64,000 bases of DNA. Source: Agrobacterium salinitolerans (GTDB taxonomy: Bacteria > Pseudomonadota > Alphaproteobacteria > Rhizobiales > Rhizobiaceae). The position numbers were made by a program, and so were the translations under genes. The DNA lies in contig NZ_MRDH01000006.1 of assembly GCF_002008225.1 (NCBI RefSeq), positions 682,001 through 746,000 of the forward strand. Direction: 5' to 3'. Below are positions 1 to 8,080 of this stretch, piece after piece. Under the pieces are notes generated by a model. That model saw only the letters and a program-made list of their open reading frames with translations, made no database searches and had not been told where the DNA came from. The number at the start of each line of letters is the position of its first letter. Positions within the stretch are counted from its first letter, which is position 1.

Positions 1-600
1 CACCATCAGGTGACGCTGGCCGAGATCGCCCGACATGGACTGGATGCGAACAAGGTTGGTCTGTAGCTGCGCCAGACGAATCTGCGCGGAAACATTGAGC
101 GCCTTCGTGGTGTATTCGCCGATGACGCCATCCGCCGGAAGACCGTGACGGGCCTGAAAACGCTTCAGCGCGCCATCGACATAGGAATCGAAGGCGCTGG
201 AGATGCCGGCTTCGCGCGGCAGGTCGCCGGACACCATCAGTCGCTGACGCAGCGCCTGCACGGAAGGATCGGAGACGCCGATCTGGAGACGCTGCTGCGA
301 CGCGGGCACTTCCGGCCAGCCGCCATTCTGCACTATCTGCTGATATTGCATGATCGCCTGCTGCATATAGACAGGCGCTTCGCGTCCAAGAACCGGATTG
401 TTGGAAACGACACCCACGGCCGAACGCGAGGAATTGGCATCGAACTGGTCATCCCAATTGCCACGGCGCGACGAGCCCATGAGATCGTTCAGCGCGTTCT
501 GCGCAAGAGCCGGCGCAGCGAGTGCTGCAACACCAACGGAAACGGCCGAACGCAGAAGCGTGCGGCGCGATACGGATTCGGAAACGGTTTTTTTTGTCAT
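1..600 (-). CDS. ldtP: L,D-transpeptidase (LdtP-like), N-terminal part, cut by window edge
   Basis: The reading frame opens at an ATG at 600-598 on the minus strand and runs off the left edge, so only the first 200 residues are visible. The N terminus carries a twin-arginine-like motif (SRRTLLRS, about residues 11-18), a hydrophobic stretch and an Ala-rich cleavage site ending ALA-QN near residue 34. This suggests Tat- or Sec-dependent export to the periplasm. Residues about 108-170 resemble a peptidoglycan-binding-1 domain (ALRQRL, FQARHGLPADGVIG). The YkuD catalytic domain with the Cys-His dyad would lie beyond the edge. L,D-transpeptidases make 3-3 crosslinks in peptidoglycan, which matter in polar-growing Rhizobiales. 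The next gene upstream is an LdtR-type regulator, which supports the assignment. A run of eight A residues lies directly after the start codon. Confidence 0.8.
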   Translation of the reverse strand, partial: MTKKTVSESVSRRTLLRSAVSVGVAALAAPALAQNALNDLMGSSRRGNWDDQFDANSSRSAVGVVSNNPVLGREAPVYMQQAIMQYQQIVQNGGWPEVPASQQRLQIGVSDPSVQALRQRLMVSGDLPREAGISSAFDSYVDGALKRFQARHGLPADGVIGEYTTKALNVSAQIRLAQLQTNLVRIQSMSGDLGQRHLMV

Positions 601-966
601 TCTACCTACCAGCCACTCTCTTCGGCATTATCAACAATGCCTAAATCAATATGATTAACAAACACGTACAACGTGTCTGCCGGCTGGTAGTACTCACCAC
701 CCATCTGTTGGGCGCTATTGTCTGGCAGAACAGTCGGCACTTGCCGCAACAGCAGGAGAAACAGCCGGCTCCTTCACCTTTGCCGGTCCCATATCAATAT
801 GGCCGATTCGTGTCACGGGCCTCACCTCACGAAGCTTTGTTCGCCTGAAAAACAGCGCGAAGGCCCGAACGAGGGTTATGCGTGACAGGGAAAACCGCGG
901 AACGCGGAATCCGCAAGCCGGAAGCAAAATAATGCTCCCGGCTTAAACAGTGGAACCGTCTTGCGG
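601..966. other. Intergenic region between ldtR and the L,D-transpeptidase gene
   Basis: A 366-bp gap without a convincing gene. Short open frames on both strands lack plausible composition or ribosome binding sites. It holds the 5' leader and promoter of the L,D-transpeptidase gene (right part of the gap, read leftward) and a hairpin next to the ldtR stop. It probably contains LdtR binding sites, but I cannot identify them by eye. Confidence 0.5.
915..944 (-). terminator. Possible hairpin downstream of ldtR
   Basis: Inverted arms AAGCCGG (915-921) and CCGGCTT (938-944), extended by AGC/GCT after one mismatch, lie about 22 bp beyond the ldtR stop. There is no clear T-run on either strand. 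It could be an attenuating or mRNA-stabilising hairpin rather than a full terminator. Confidence 0.35.
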
Positions 967-1479
967 TTACAGGCGGTAAGCGATCGAGTCGTTCCAGAAG
1001 CGATCGAGGCGCTGCAGCAGCTTGTTCATCTCGGAGAACTCGCCGGTGCCGATGCCGCCGACCTTTTCGATCGAGCCGACGTGGCGTTCATAAAGGCGGG
1101 CAACCGTTTCGGCGATTTCCTGGCCCTTTTCGGTCAGGCTGATGCGGACCGAGCGGCGGTCGACGCGCGAACGCTGGTGGTTGATGAGACCGAGATCGAC
1201 CAGCTTCTTGACGTTATAGGAGACATTCGAGCCGAGGTAATAACCACGCGAACGAAGCTCGCCAGCCGTCAGTTCGGAATTGCCGATGTTGAACAGCAGC
1301 AGGGCCTGAACGGCGTTGACGTCATCGCGACCCTGACGGTCGAACTCGTCCTTGATGACATCGAGGAGGCGGCGGTGGAGGCGTTCCACCAGGTGCAGCG
1401 ACTCCATGTAGAGCGAGCGGATGGTATCTTCATGTGCATCGGCAACAACGGCCTGCGGCTTAACTTTGCTATTGATCAT
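967..1479 (-). CDS. ldtR: MarR-family transcriptional regulator LdtR
   Basis: A 170-residue winged-helix protein of usual MarR length. Residues about 62-132 form the DNA-binding part (LLLFNIGNSELTAGELRSRG recognition region, then VDRRSVRISLTEKGQ, the typical MarR wing). Helices at both ends should make the dimer. The closest family I know is LdtR of Liberibacter and Sinorhizobium, a MarR regulator that activates a neighbouring L,D-transpeptidase gene and affects osmotic tolerance and motility. The L,D-transpeptidase gene lies just downstream on the same strand (367 bp away), as expected. The start ATG at 1479 gives the family-like N terminus MINSKVKPQ. Naming as LdtR is inference from sequence type plus neighbour. 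Confidence 0.85.
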   Translation of the reverse strand: MINSKVKPQAVVADAHEDTIRSLYMESLHLVERLHRRLLDVIKDEFDRQGRDDVNAVQALLLFNIGNSELTAGELRSRGYYLGSNVSYNVKKLVDLGLINHQRSRVDRRSVRISLTEKGQEIAETVARLYERHVGSIEKVGGIGTGEFSEMNKLLQRLDRFWNDSIAYRL

Positions 1480-1710
1480 GACTGCCTCACTGTTTTGTTT
1501 GGCGGTGTGTTTGTTTGTCTCCCGCCTTGAGTGAGAACCTAATCAATGCGCATAAAATTCTACTTAAAAGCTACGATTAACAAATGCTTACCTGCATTTC
1601 CCCCGGAGGGCCAAACTTGTGGCGAAGCGGGAATGCCCTGAGCGTGAACATTATAAATCAATGACTTAACGGGAAAAATTGGCGTGAAAACGGACCGAAT
1701 TGCTTTATTC

Positions 1711-2148
1711 TTATGGTAAATCAATTCTTGCGCGTTCTTCATTCTGGCGGTGATCCAGCCAGAAAGCGACCAGGAATAGTATATAAATGGTTGCCACGAG
1801 ACCGTGCATGACGGGTACGAGCGTGTTGGCGCCGAAGATATGCGGCCACACCTTATACATGGCGATCTGCGCACCCGCGCCCATGACCCACATGACCGCG
1901 CCCCAGGAGGCTCCGAGCCATAGACCGAGTGCTGCGACGGGGAAAATAACGGCCAGCGCGCTGCCAGCCACGCGCCAGGGCAGGTTCAGCATATCGAACC
2001 GCCCATGGCCGCCAAGCGAATAGCCTGTCAGCATCGCCCAATATTGCAGGCCGAACCAGAAACAGGAAACCGCAACCAGCCTCATGAAGACCAGAAAGAG
2101 GATTTCCGCGAGCGGGCGTTTCGGCAGAGGTTGAGAATCAGGTTCCAT
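1711..2148 (-). CDS. DUF6163-type membrane protein
   Basis: A 145-residue protein with about four hydrophobic segments (residues about 16-42, 56-80, 81-96 and 107-130) and a charged C-terminal tail. It looks like a small inner-membrane protein of the rhizobial DUF6163 family, whose function is unknown. It sits between ldtR (same strand, 231 bp downstream) and hemB (divergent), an arrangement I recall as conserved in Rhizobiaceae. No catalytic motif can be seen. Confidence 0.7.
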   Translation of the reverse strand: MEPDSQPLPKRPLAEILFLVFMRLVAVSCFWFGLQYWAMLTGYSLGGHGRFDMLNLPWRVAGSALAVIFPVAALGLWLGASWGAVMWVMGAGAQIAMYKVWPHIFGANTLVPVMHGLVATIYILFLVAFWLDHRQNEERARIDLP

Positions 2149-2322
2149 GGCCCGAAGATACGGTCTCGACGAACGGGCGACCAGCCCATATTGAATCTCG
2201 CCGCCCGCCTTGTCAAAGCATCATCGTCGTCGCAGGACGCTGATGAGGGAAGATTGTCGCATTCGCATGGGCCACGCTTCATGATATGCAGCTTTCGAAA
2301 TTTGATCGAAGGACATTCTGAC

Positions 2323-3336
2323 ATGCAGGACAAAACGCATCTGGTCGACGAGATCACCGGCCATCGCCGCATGCGGCGCAATCGCAAGGCGGATTGGACG
2401 CGCCGTCTGGTGCAGGAAAATCGCCTGACCGTTGACGATCTCATCTGGCCGGTCTTCATCGTGCCGGGCAGCAATATTGTCGAACCCATCCCCGCCATGC
2501 CCGGTGTCAACCGCATGAGCGTCGACCGGCTGGTGGAAGCAGCGAAGGAAGCCGCCGATCTCGGCATTCCCGCCATCGCCACCTTCCCGAATATCGAGAT
2601 GGAGCTGCGCGACGAGACCGGCTCCAATGCCCTCGAGGCCAACAATCTCATCAATCAGGCAACGATCGCAGTTAAAAAAGCCGTTCCCAACATCGGCATG
2701 ATCACCGATGTCGCGCTCGACCCTTTTACCAGCCACGGGCATGACGGTATTTTGCGTGGCGACGAGATCGTCAACGATGAGACTGTGGATCAGGTCGTCA
2801 GGGCGGCCATCCTTCAGGCGGAGGCAGGCTCGGACATTATCTCCCCTTCCGAGATGATGGATGGCCGCATCGGCGCCATTCGCCGTGGTCTCGACGCCGC
2901 CGGGCACCAGAATGTCGGCATCATGGCCTATGCGACGAAATTCTCGTCGGGCTATTACGGCCCCTATCGCGAGGCCATCTCGACGGCGGGCCTGCTGAAG
3001 GGTGACAAGAACAGCTATTACATCAGCCCCGCCAATGGCATGGAGGCTATCCGCGACGCAGCACTCGACGTGGAGGAGGGAGCCGATATGCTGATGGTCA
3101 AGCCCGGCCTGCCCTATCTCGATATCTGCTGGCGGCTGAAGGAGAATTTCGGCCTGCCGACATTCGCCTATCAGGTGTCCGGCGAATATACCCAGATCAA
3201 GGCGGCCGCCATGAACGGCTGGATCGACGGCGAGCGGGTGATGATGGAAACACTTCTCTGTTTCAAGCGTGCGGGCTGCGATGGCGTACTCACCTATTTC
3301 GCCATCGAGGCCGCACGCAAACTGGCAAAGGGCTAA
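2323..3336 (+). CDS. hemB: Delta-aminolevulinic acid dehydratase (porphobilinogen synthase)
   Basis: A 337-residue cytoplasmic enzyme that condenses two 5-aminolevulinate molecules to porphobilinogen in haem biosynthesis. The Schiff-base lysines are seen at about residue 206 (MAYATKFSS) and residue 260 (MLMVKPGLPYLD). The metal-site segment at 129-141 reads DVALDPFTSHGHD. The positions that hold zinc-binding Cys in E. coli and yeast enzymes are Ala131, Asp133 and Asp141, so this is the Mg/K-dependent, zinc-independent type known from Pseudomonas and Bradyrhizobium. The start at 2323 follows GAAGGA and gives the normal family N terminus. An upstream in-frame extension to 2005 overlaps the divergent gene and is rejected. 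Confidence 0.95.
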   Translation: MQDKTHLVDEITGHRRMRRNRKADWTRRLVQENRLTVDDLIWPVFIVPGSNIVEPIPAMPGVNRMSVDRLVEAAKEAADLGIPAIATFPNIEMELRDETGSNALEANNLINQATIAVKKAVPNIGMITDVALDPFTSHGHDGILRGDEIVNDETVDQVVRAAILQAEAGSDIISPSEMMDGRIGAIRRGLDAAGHQNVGIMAYATKFSSGYYGPYREAISTAGLLKGDKNSYYISPANGMEAIRDAALDVEEGADMLMVKPGLPYLDICWRLKENFGLPTFAYQVSGEYTQIKAAAMNGWIDGERVMMETLLCFKRAGCDGVLTYFAIEAARKLAKG

Positions 3337-3433
3337 AGCCCACGCTTATTGTATTCGGTCGTTTTCTTCCCATATTGTCTGCTGACACGGCACTCATGCC
3401 GCGCTGTCATGCCCTCTCAGGAGAAAACGACCG

Positions 3434-3892
3434 ATGAGCCTCGACCAGAACCCCACCTATGCCGCACCGGATGACTGGCGCGCCTATAGCGGCGTCCTGA
3501 GCCGGCGGGTCTTCGCGTTTCTGATCGATTACGCGATCGTGCTCCTCTTGTGTATCCCGGCTGCCGTGATCGTCTTCTTCCTCGGCATTATCACGCTGGG
3601 TCTCGGCTTCTTCCTTTATCCGGCGCTGTTCGTGATCGTTGCCGTGCTCTATTTCGGCATGACACTCGGCGGCCCGTCGCAGGCCACCCCGGGGATGCGG
3701 GCGATGGGGATTGCGATGGCGCGCATGGACGGACGGCGAATCGATTTCCTGCTGTCGACCGTTCACATCGTGCTTTTCTGGGTCATCAACTCGGTTTTGA
3801 CGCCGCTGATCCTGCTTGCAGGCCTGTTTACCGAGCGCTCGCGCCTCGTTCACGACTTCCTGCTTGGCACCGTTATCGTCAGAACGCGCTAA
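3434..3892 (+). CDS. RDD family membrane protein
   Basis: A 152-residue inner-membrane protein. The RDD signature appears as SRRVFAFLIDYAIV at about residues 20-33 (Arg and the Asp after the aromatic pair). Three hydrophobic segments follow (about 27-50, 53-75 and 113-136), with the family's conserved TPGMRAMGIAMAR loop between the second and third. RDD proteins are of mixed or unknown function; some are Na+/H+ antiporters. It follows hemB by 97 bp on the same strand, and a GAGAAAACG ribosome binding site precedes the ATG. Confidence 0.85.
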   Translation: MSLDQNPTYAAPDDWRAYSGVLSRRVFAFLIDYAIVLLLCIPAAVIVFFLGIITLGLGFFLYPALFVIVAVLYFGMTLGGPSQATPGMRAMGIAMARMDGRRIDFLLSTVHIVLFWVINSVLTPLILLAGLFTERSRLVHDFLLGTVIVRTR

Positions 3893-3899
3893 TATGGCG

Positions 3900-3923
3900 G
3901 AAAGCCGCGTAAACGCGGCTTTC
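3900..3923 (+). terminator. Hairpin after the RDD gene
   Basis: Perfect 10-bp arms GAAAGCCGCG (3900-3909) and CGCGGCTTTC (3914-3923) around a TAAA loop, 7 bp after the RDD stop codon. The T-run is short (TTTC), so termination may be partial. Confidence 0.65.
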
Positions 3924-4069
3924 AGCCCTTACAATACCTCATCCCGCAGTTGACGTTTTCCGTCATTTTGCCATTCTGTGGCATTATGCATGTCGCTTGA
4001 AGCGCCGCCGCCGGCCCCGTGAAATCGCGGCGCGCTTTCATAACAGACGCAGGAGGCGATCACGGTTCG

Positions 4070-4828
4070 ATGAACACGCAGGCGACGCCCTCTCCCCAAT
4101 TCTATCTTACGGCGCCGGCCACCTGCCCCTATCTGCCGAACCAGATGGAGCGGAAGGTCTTCACCCATCTGGTTGGCCCGCGCGCCGCGGAAATGAACGA
4201 CCTTTTGACCCAGGGCGGTTTCAGGCGCTCGCAGAACATCGCCTATCGCCCGGCCTGCGAAACCTGTCGCGCCTGCGTGTCCGTGCGTATCCTCTCCGAG
4301 CAGTTCCAGCCGACCAAATCGATGCGACGCGTTCTTGCCGCCAACAGCGATGTCGTCGCAACAGTTCATGCCGCCGAACCCTCCACAGAACAATTCGCCC
4401 TCTTCCGCCGCTACCTCGACCACCGGCACCAGTCCGGCGGCATGTCCGACATGTCGGCGCTGGACTATGCGATCATGGTGGAAGACACGCATGTGAACAC
4501 CCGCATCATCGAATACCGCGTGAGAGAACCCGGTTCCGGCATCGATTCCAGCAAGCGCGGCGAACTGCTGGCCGTGGCACTCAGCGACGTGATGAGCGAC
4601 GGCCTGTCGATGGTCTATTCGTTCTTCAATCCGGAGCTGGAAAAACGCTCGCTCGGCACCTTCATGATCATCGATCACATCACCCGCACCCGCGCACTCG
4701 GCCTGCCGCATGTCTATCTCGGCTACTGGGTCGATGGTTCGGAAAAGATGGGCTACAAGACCCGCTACCATCCGCAGGAGCATCTGACGCCGCGCGGGTG
4801 GGAGGTTTATACGCCCGAAGAAAAGTAA
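4070..4828 (+). CDS. bpt: Aspartate/glutamate leucyltransferase (Bpt; ATE family)
   Basis: A 252-residue cytoplasmic aminoacyl-tRNA-protein transferase. It begins with the family's N-terminal block ([16 protein letters not shown], residues about 18-33) and a [11 protein letters not shown] cysteine cluster at about 63-73. The C-terminal GNAT-like part contains [16 protein letters not shown]. Bacterial Bpt enzymes add Leu to proteins with N-terminal Asp or Glu, marking them for ClpS/ClpAP in the N-end rule pathway. The start at 4070 follows an AGGAGG at 4051-4056. An earlier ATG at 4019 would add 17 unlike residues and is less likely. Length and motifs are complete. Confidence 0.92.
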   Translation: MNTQATPSPQFYLTAPATCPYLPNQMERKVFTHLVGPRAAEMNDLLTQGGFRRSQNIAYRPACETCRACVSVRILSEQFQPTKSMRRVLAANSDVVATVHAAEPSTEQFALFRRYLDHRHQSGGMSDMSALDYAIMVEDTHVNTRIIEYRVREPGSGIDSSKRGELLAVALSDVMSDGLSMVYSFFNPELEKRSLGTFMIIDHITRTRALGLPHVYLGYWVDGSEKMGYKTRYHPQEHLTPRGWEVYTPEEK

Positions 4829-4889
4829 CCGGCATTTGGAAGTGTCACATCCAACCTCCGGAAATCGTACATTGTGTGCGAAGCTTAGC

Positions 4890-4914
4890 CCTGTTATAAC
4901 ACCGTTATAACAGG
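4890..4914. promoter_or_regulatory. Perfect dyad operator in front of the AbrB-Doc operon
   Basis: Perfect 11-bp arms CCTGTTATAAC (4890-4900) and GTTATAACAGG (4904-4914) with a 3-bp spacer. The right arm includes the start of the AGGAG ribosome binding site for the antitoxin at 4925, and each arm contains TATAAC, which could serve as a -10 element. Placement and symmetry fit an autoregulatory operator of a toxin-antitoxin operon, bound by the dimeric AbrB-type antitoxin alone or with the toxin. This is inference from sequence. Confidence 0.75.
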
Positions 4915-4924
4915 AGCTATCGTC

Positions 4925-5146
4925 ATGAACATAACGATCCGCAAAATCGGCAATTCCGAAGGCATCATCATTCCGAAGGAAGTTCTGGATCGCATGGGTC
5001 TCAAGGCCGGCGACGCGCTGGAACTCAGAGAAACTGCCGGCAATATCGAACTCGTTCCCGAGCATGCGGAACTGAGAGAACAGCTTGAAGCCGCCCGGCG
5101 TGGTATGAAAAAATACCATACAGCTCTGAGAGAACTCGCCAAGTGA
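4925..5146 (+). CDS. AbrB/MazE-type antitoxin
   Basis: A 73-residue protein. Residues 1-45 form a SpoVT-AbrB swapped-hairpin DNA-binding domain (ITIRKIGNSEGIIIPKEVL, then GLKAGDALELRE). Residues 46-73 are a charged helix likely to bind and neutralise the toxin. It overlaps the toxin gene by 4 bp (GTGA) and lies just after a perfect dyad, which indicates an autoregulated toxin-antitoxin operon. The partner is a Doc-type toxin. The classical Doc antitoxin is Phd, so this is the AbrB-paired variant. A ribosome binding site AGGAG at 4912-4916 supports the ATG. Confidence 0.88.
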   Translation: MNITIRKIGNSEGIIIPKEVLDRMGLKAGDALELRETAGNIELVPEHAELREQLEAARRGMKKYHTALRELAK

Positions 5147-5532
5147 GCAATATAAAGTGGCTCTCCCGTGTCGCCATCGAAGTTATACATCAAGAGCAAT
5201 TAGCCGAACACGGTGGCTTGCCGGGCCTCAAGGATGAAAACGCACTCGAGGCAGCTTTGGCGCGTCGATTGCACAAAGCAGCCTATGGAGAAGAGGAACC
5301 ACTGAAACTCGCCGCCGCTTATCTTTACGGTATAGCGCGCAACCATCCCTTTTCCGACGGTAACAAACGCACGGCTTTTCTTGCCGCCTACACTTTCCTT
5401 TTTATCAACGGACTTGAAGTCGTTGCCGAGCAAGCAGACATCGTGGCTTTTGTTCTCGATGTCGCTGCAGGTGAGATCGATGAGGACGGCGCATACCGTT
5501 TTCTCAAAGATCACACTATACCGCTCCATTGA
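5143..5532 (+). CDS. doc: Doc-type (Fic fold) toxin, death-on-curing family
   Basis: A 129-residue protein with the complete Fic/Doc motif HPFSDGNKRT at residues 68-77. The central residue is Asp with GNKR, as in Doc kinases, not the GxGNGR of AMPylating Fic proteins. P1 Doc phosphorylates a threonine of EF-Tu and stops translation; the same role is inferred here. It starts with GTG at 5143, overlapping the stop codon of the AbrB-type antitoxin (translational coupling). There is no inhibitory alpha-helix motif in the protein itself, so inhibition should come from the antitoxin's C-terminal helix. All motif residues are intact, so the toxin looks functional. Confidence 0.9.
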   Translation: MSNIKWLSRVAIEVIHQEQLAEHGGLPGLKDENALEAALARRLHKAAYGEEEPLKLAAAYLYGIARNHPFSDGNKRTAFLAAYTFLFINGLEVVAEQADIVAFVLDVAAGEIDEDGAYRFLKDHTIPLH

Positions 5533-5539
5533 ACAGAAA

Positions 5540-5566
5540 CGCCGCATATAGTTTCGATACGCGGCG
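5540..5566. terminator. Hairpin between convergent doc and parC
   Basis: Arms CGCCGCATAT and ATACGCGGCG (5540-5549 and 5557-5566, one mismatch) stand between two convergent stop codons. T-runs are weak on both sides. It could serve both genes. Confidence 0.4.
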
Positions 5567-5598
5567 CTTCATCGATAACCTGTCAATACCAGACGGCT

Positions 5599-7851
5599 TT
5601 ACCCGCCAAACTTCCCGCTACGTGGAAAGCCCTTCGGCACAGTGCGGCCCGCCGTCGCGCGGTCGGCCAGCCATTCGCGCAGCTCTTCACCGACCTTGTT
5701 GAAGAGACGCCCGGCCGTGTCGGACCAGCTGAGGCCCTCGGCAAGCGCGAAACATTTCACGTCGACAACGCCGCCATCCTTGTAGCGCTGGAGGCGCACG
5801 CCCTTGCCACGCGACATTTCCGGTATCTGCGCTAGCGGGAAGGCCAGGAGTTTGCGGTTTTCGCCGACGACAGCGACGTGGTCGCCGGTAACGGGAACCG
5901 CGAGCTTGGCTTCGTCAGGCATGGATACGTTCATGATCTGCTTGCCCTTGCGGGTATTCGCGACCATTTCGCTTTCCGCAACGATGAAGCCGTTGCCGGC
6001 GGTGGAGACGAGCAGCAGTTTGCGTGATGGATCATGTACGAAGGCGGTCAGGATATCCTGATCGTTCTCCATGTCGACCATGATGCGGATCGGCTCGCCA
6101 TGTCCGCGGCCGCCCGGCAGCTTGTCGGCGCCGAGCGTATAGGCCTTGCCGCCCGTCGTCAGCAGCAGCAGCTTGTCGGTCGTCTGTGCCGGGAAAGCGA
6201 GCTTCGGGCCATCACCCTCCTTGAAGGTGAGCGACGAGGTATCGGACATGTGCCCCTTCAGCGCCCGGATCCAGCCCTTCTGCGAGATGACGATGGTGAC
6301 CGGTTCTTTCTCGATCATCGCCTGCTGGATGGCCTCGATATCGGCATCCGGCGCATCCGCGAACTGCGTGCGGCGGCGGCCAATCTCGGTCGCCTTGGCG
6401 TATTTCTTTTTGACTTCGCCGATTTCCCAGGCGACCGTCTGCCACTGCTTGTCGTCGGAGGCAATCAGCGCTTCGATTTCGGCCTTCTCATTGCTGAGGT
6501 CGTCGAACTCCTTGCGGATTTCGAATTCCTCGAGCTTGCGCAGATTGCGCAGCCGCATGTTGAGGATGGATTCGGCCTGCAGGTCCGTCAGCGACCATTT
6601 CGCCATCATCACCTGTTTCGGCTCATCCTCCTCGCGGATGATGCGAATGACTTCATCGATATTCAGGTAGGCGACAAGCAGGCCGCCCAGAATTTCCAGC
6701 CTGCGGTCGATGGCCGCCAGGCGGTGGCGGGAACGGCGGACAAGAACGTCCTTGCGGTGCGCCAGCCACTCGCTCAGCACCTCGTTCAGCGCCATCACCT
6801 TCGGCACCTTGCCGAGCGATAGCACATTCATGTTGAGCGGCAGTCGGCTTTCGAGATCAGACAGGCGGAACAGCGATTCCATCAAGAGCGTCGCATCGAC
6901 CGTTCGGCTCTTCGGCACCAGCACGATTCGCACGTCTTCGGCGGATTCGTCGCGTATATCCTCAAGAAGCGGCAGCTTGCGGGCAATCAGCAGCTCGGCG
7001 ATCTTCTCGATCAGGCGCGATTTCTGCACCTGGAAGGGTATTTCGGTGATGACGATCTGGTAACCGCCGCGGCCGAGATCTTCCGTCTCCCATTTGGCAC
7101 GCACGCGGAAACCGCCACGACCGGTCTTATAGGCATCGAGAATATTCTCGCGGCTTTCGACAATCACGCCGCCCGTCGGAAGATCGGGGCCGGGAATGAA
7201 TTCCACCAGCTTCTCCACCGACGCATCGGGATGCTTGATAAGATAAAGCGCCGCATCGCATAATTCATGAGCATTGTGCGGCGGGATTGACGTAGCCATG
7301 CCGACAGCGATGCCGGATGCTCCGTTCGCCAGCAGGTTCGGGAACGCGCCCGGCAGAACAACCGGCTCTGAATTTGACTCGTCATAGGTGTCGCGGAAAT
7401 CAACTGCATCCTCGCCGATACCCTCGAGCAGAAGCTCGGCCACCGCCGTCATCTTACTTTCGGTGTAACGCATGGCGGCGGGGCTATCGCCATCGATATT
7501 GCCGAAATTACCCTGGCCGTCCACCAACGGATAACGCAGCGAGAAATCTTGCGCCAGACGCGCCAGCGCATCATAGATCGCCTGATCGCCATGGGGGTGG
7601 TAGTTACCCATCACCTCGCCGACAATCTTCGCGCATTTGCGGAAGGCGGAATTGGGCCGCAGACCCATTTCGCTCATGGCGTAGACAATACGCCGGTGAA
7701 CCGGCTTCAGGCCGTCGCGCACATCCGGCAGCGCACGATGCATGATCGTGGACAAGGCGTAAGCGAGGTAGCGCTCTTCAAGCGCTGCCTTCAAATCGAC
7801 CGGATGGATGTTATCGTCTCCGCCGGACGGAGGTACAAGATTTTTTCCCAT
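5599..7851 (-). CDS. parC: DNA topoisomerase IV subunit A
   Basis: A 750-residue protein of the usual ParC length (E. coli 752). It begins with the GyrA/ParC block [20 protein letters not shown] and [10 protein letters not shown] (residues about 25-55). The active-site Arg-Tyr is in AMRYTESKM, with the DNA-cleaving Tyr at about residue 129. A coiled-coil/tower region occupies about 360-490, and the C-terminal part from about 500 holds beta-pinwheel repeats of ParC type, without the GyrA-box. ParC with ParE decatenates daughter chromosomes. The closest alternative, gyrA, is normally longer (over 850) and carries the GyrA-box. The gene is single and convergent with the doc operon. Confidence 0.95.
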   Translation of the reverse strand: MGKNLVPPSGGDDNIHPVDLKAALEERYLAYALSTIMHRALPDVRDGLKPVHRRIVYAMSEMGLRPNSAFRKCAKIVGEVMGNYHPHGDQAIYDALARLAQDFSLRYPLVDGQGNFGNIDGDSPAAMRYTESKMTAVAELLLEGIGEDAVDFRDTYDESNSEPVVLPGAFPNLLANGASGIAVGMATSIPPHNAHELCDAALYLIKHPDASVEKLVEFIPGPDLPTGGVIVESRENILDAYKTGRGGFRVRAKWETEDLGRGGYQIVITEIPFQVQKSRLIEKIAELLIARKLPLLEDIRDESAEDVRIVLVPKSRTVDATLLMESLFRLSDLESRLPLNMNVLSLGKVPKVMALNEVLSEWLAHRKDVLVRRSRHRLAAIDRRLEILGGLLVAYLNIDEVIRIIREEDEPKQVMMAKWSLTDLQAESILNMRLRNLRKLEEFEIRKEFDDLSNEKAEIEALIASDDKQWQTVAWEIGEVKKKYAKATEIGRRRTQFADAPDADIEAIQQAMIEKEPVTIVISQKGWIRALKGHMSDTSSLTFKEGDGPKLAFPAQTTDKLLLLTTGGKAYTLGADKLPGGRGHGEPIRIMVDMENDQDILTAFVHDPSRKLLLVSTAGNGFIVAESEMVANTRKGKQIMNVSMPDEAKLAVPVTGDHVAVVGENRKLLAFPLAQIPEMSRGKGVRLQRYKDGGVVDVKCFALAEGLSWSDTAGRLFNKVGEELREWLADRATAGRTVPKGFPRSGKFGG

Positions 7852-8032
7852 GGTGCTTGACTAGCGGAAATGCCGATTCCCGGCAAGAAATTCAGGGGTC
7901 GCAGCTGTGGATGAACGCAACCCTTTCATGCGATTTTTTGTTAACCGCGTTGCAAATGCCGCAATGCCGCCGTCATGGGAATCGATCTAAATCCTATAGA
8001 CCTTTGAATAATCGCGAATATAAGTATCAGCA

Positions 8033-8044
8033 TTCGAATTCGAA
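8033..8044. promoter_or_regulatory. 12-bp perfect palindrome upstream of the exported-protein gene
   Basis: TTCGAATTCGAA is fully self-complementary and ends 36 bp before the ATG at 8081. The region just upstream (about 7985-8032) is AT-rich and could hold the promoter. A role as operator is only inferred from position. Confidence 0.35.
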
Positions 8045-8080
8045 CACGGTGCACAGCCGTACGTTGAGGGAAGAAACATC

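Noticed and set aside
651-927. Small frames in the ldtR-transpeptidase gap
   Set aside because: No ribosome binding site and no plausible protein composition.
2005-2322. N-terminal extension of hemB
   Set aside because: Overlaps the divergent DUF6163 gene; the family start is MQDKTHL at 2323.
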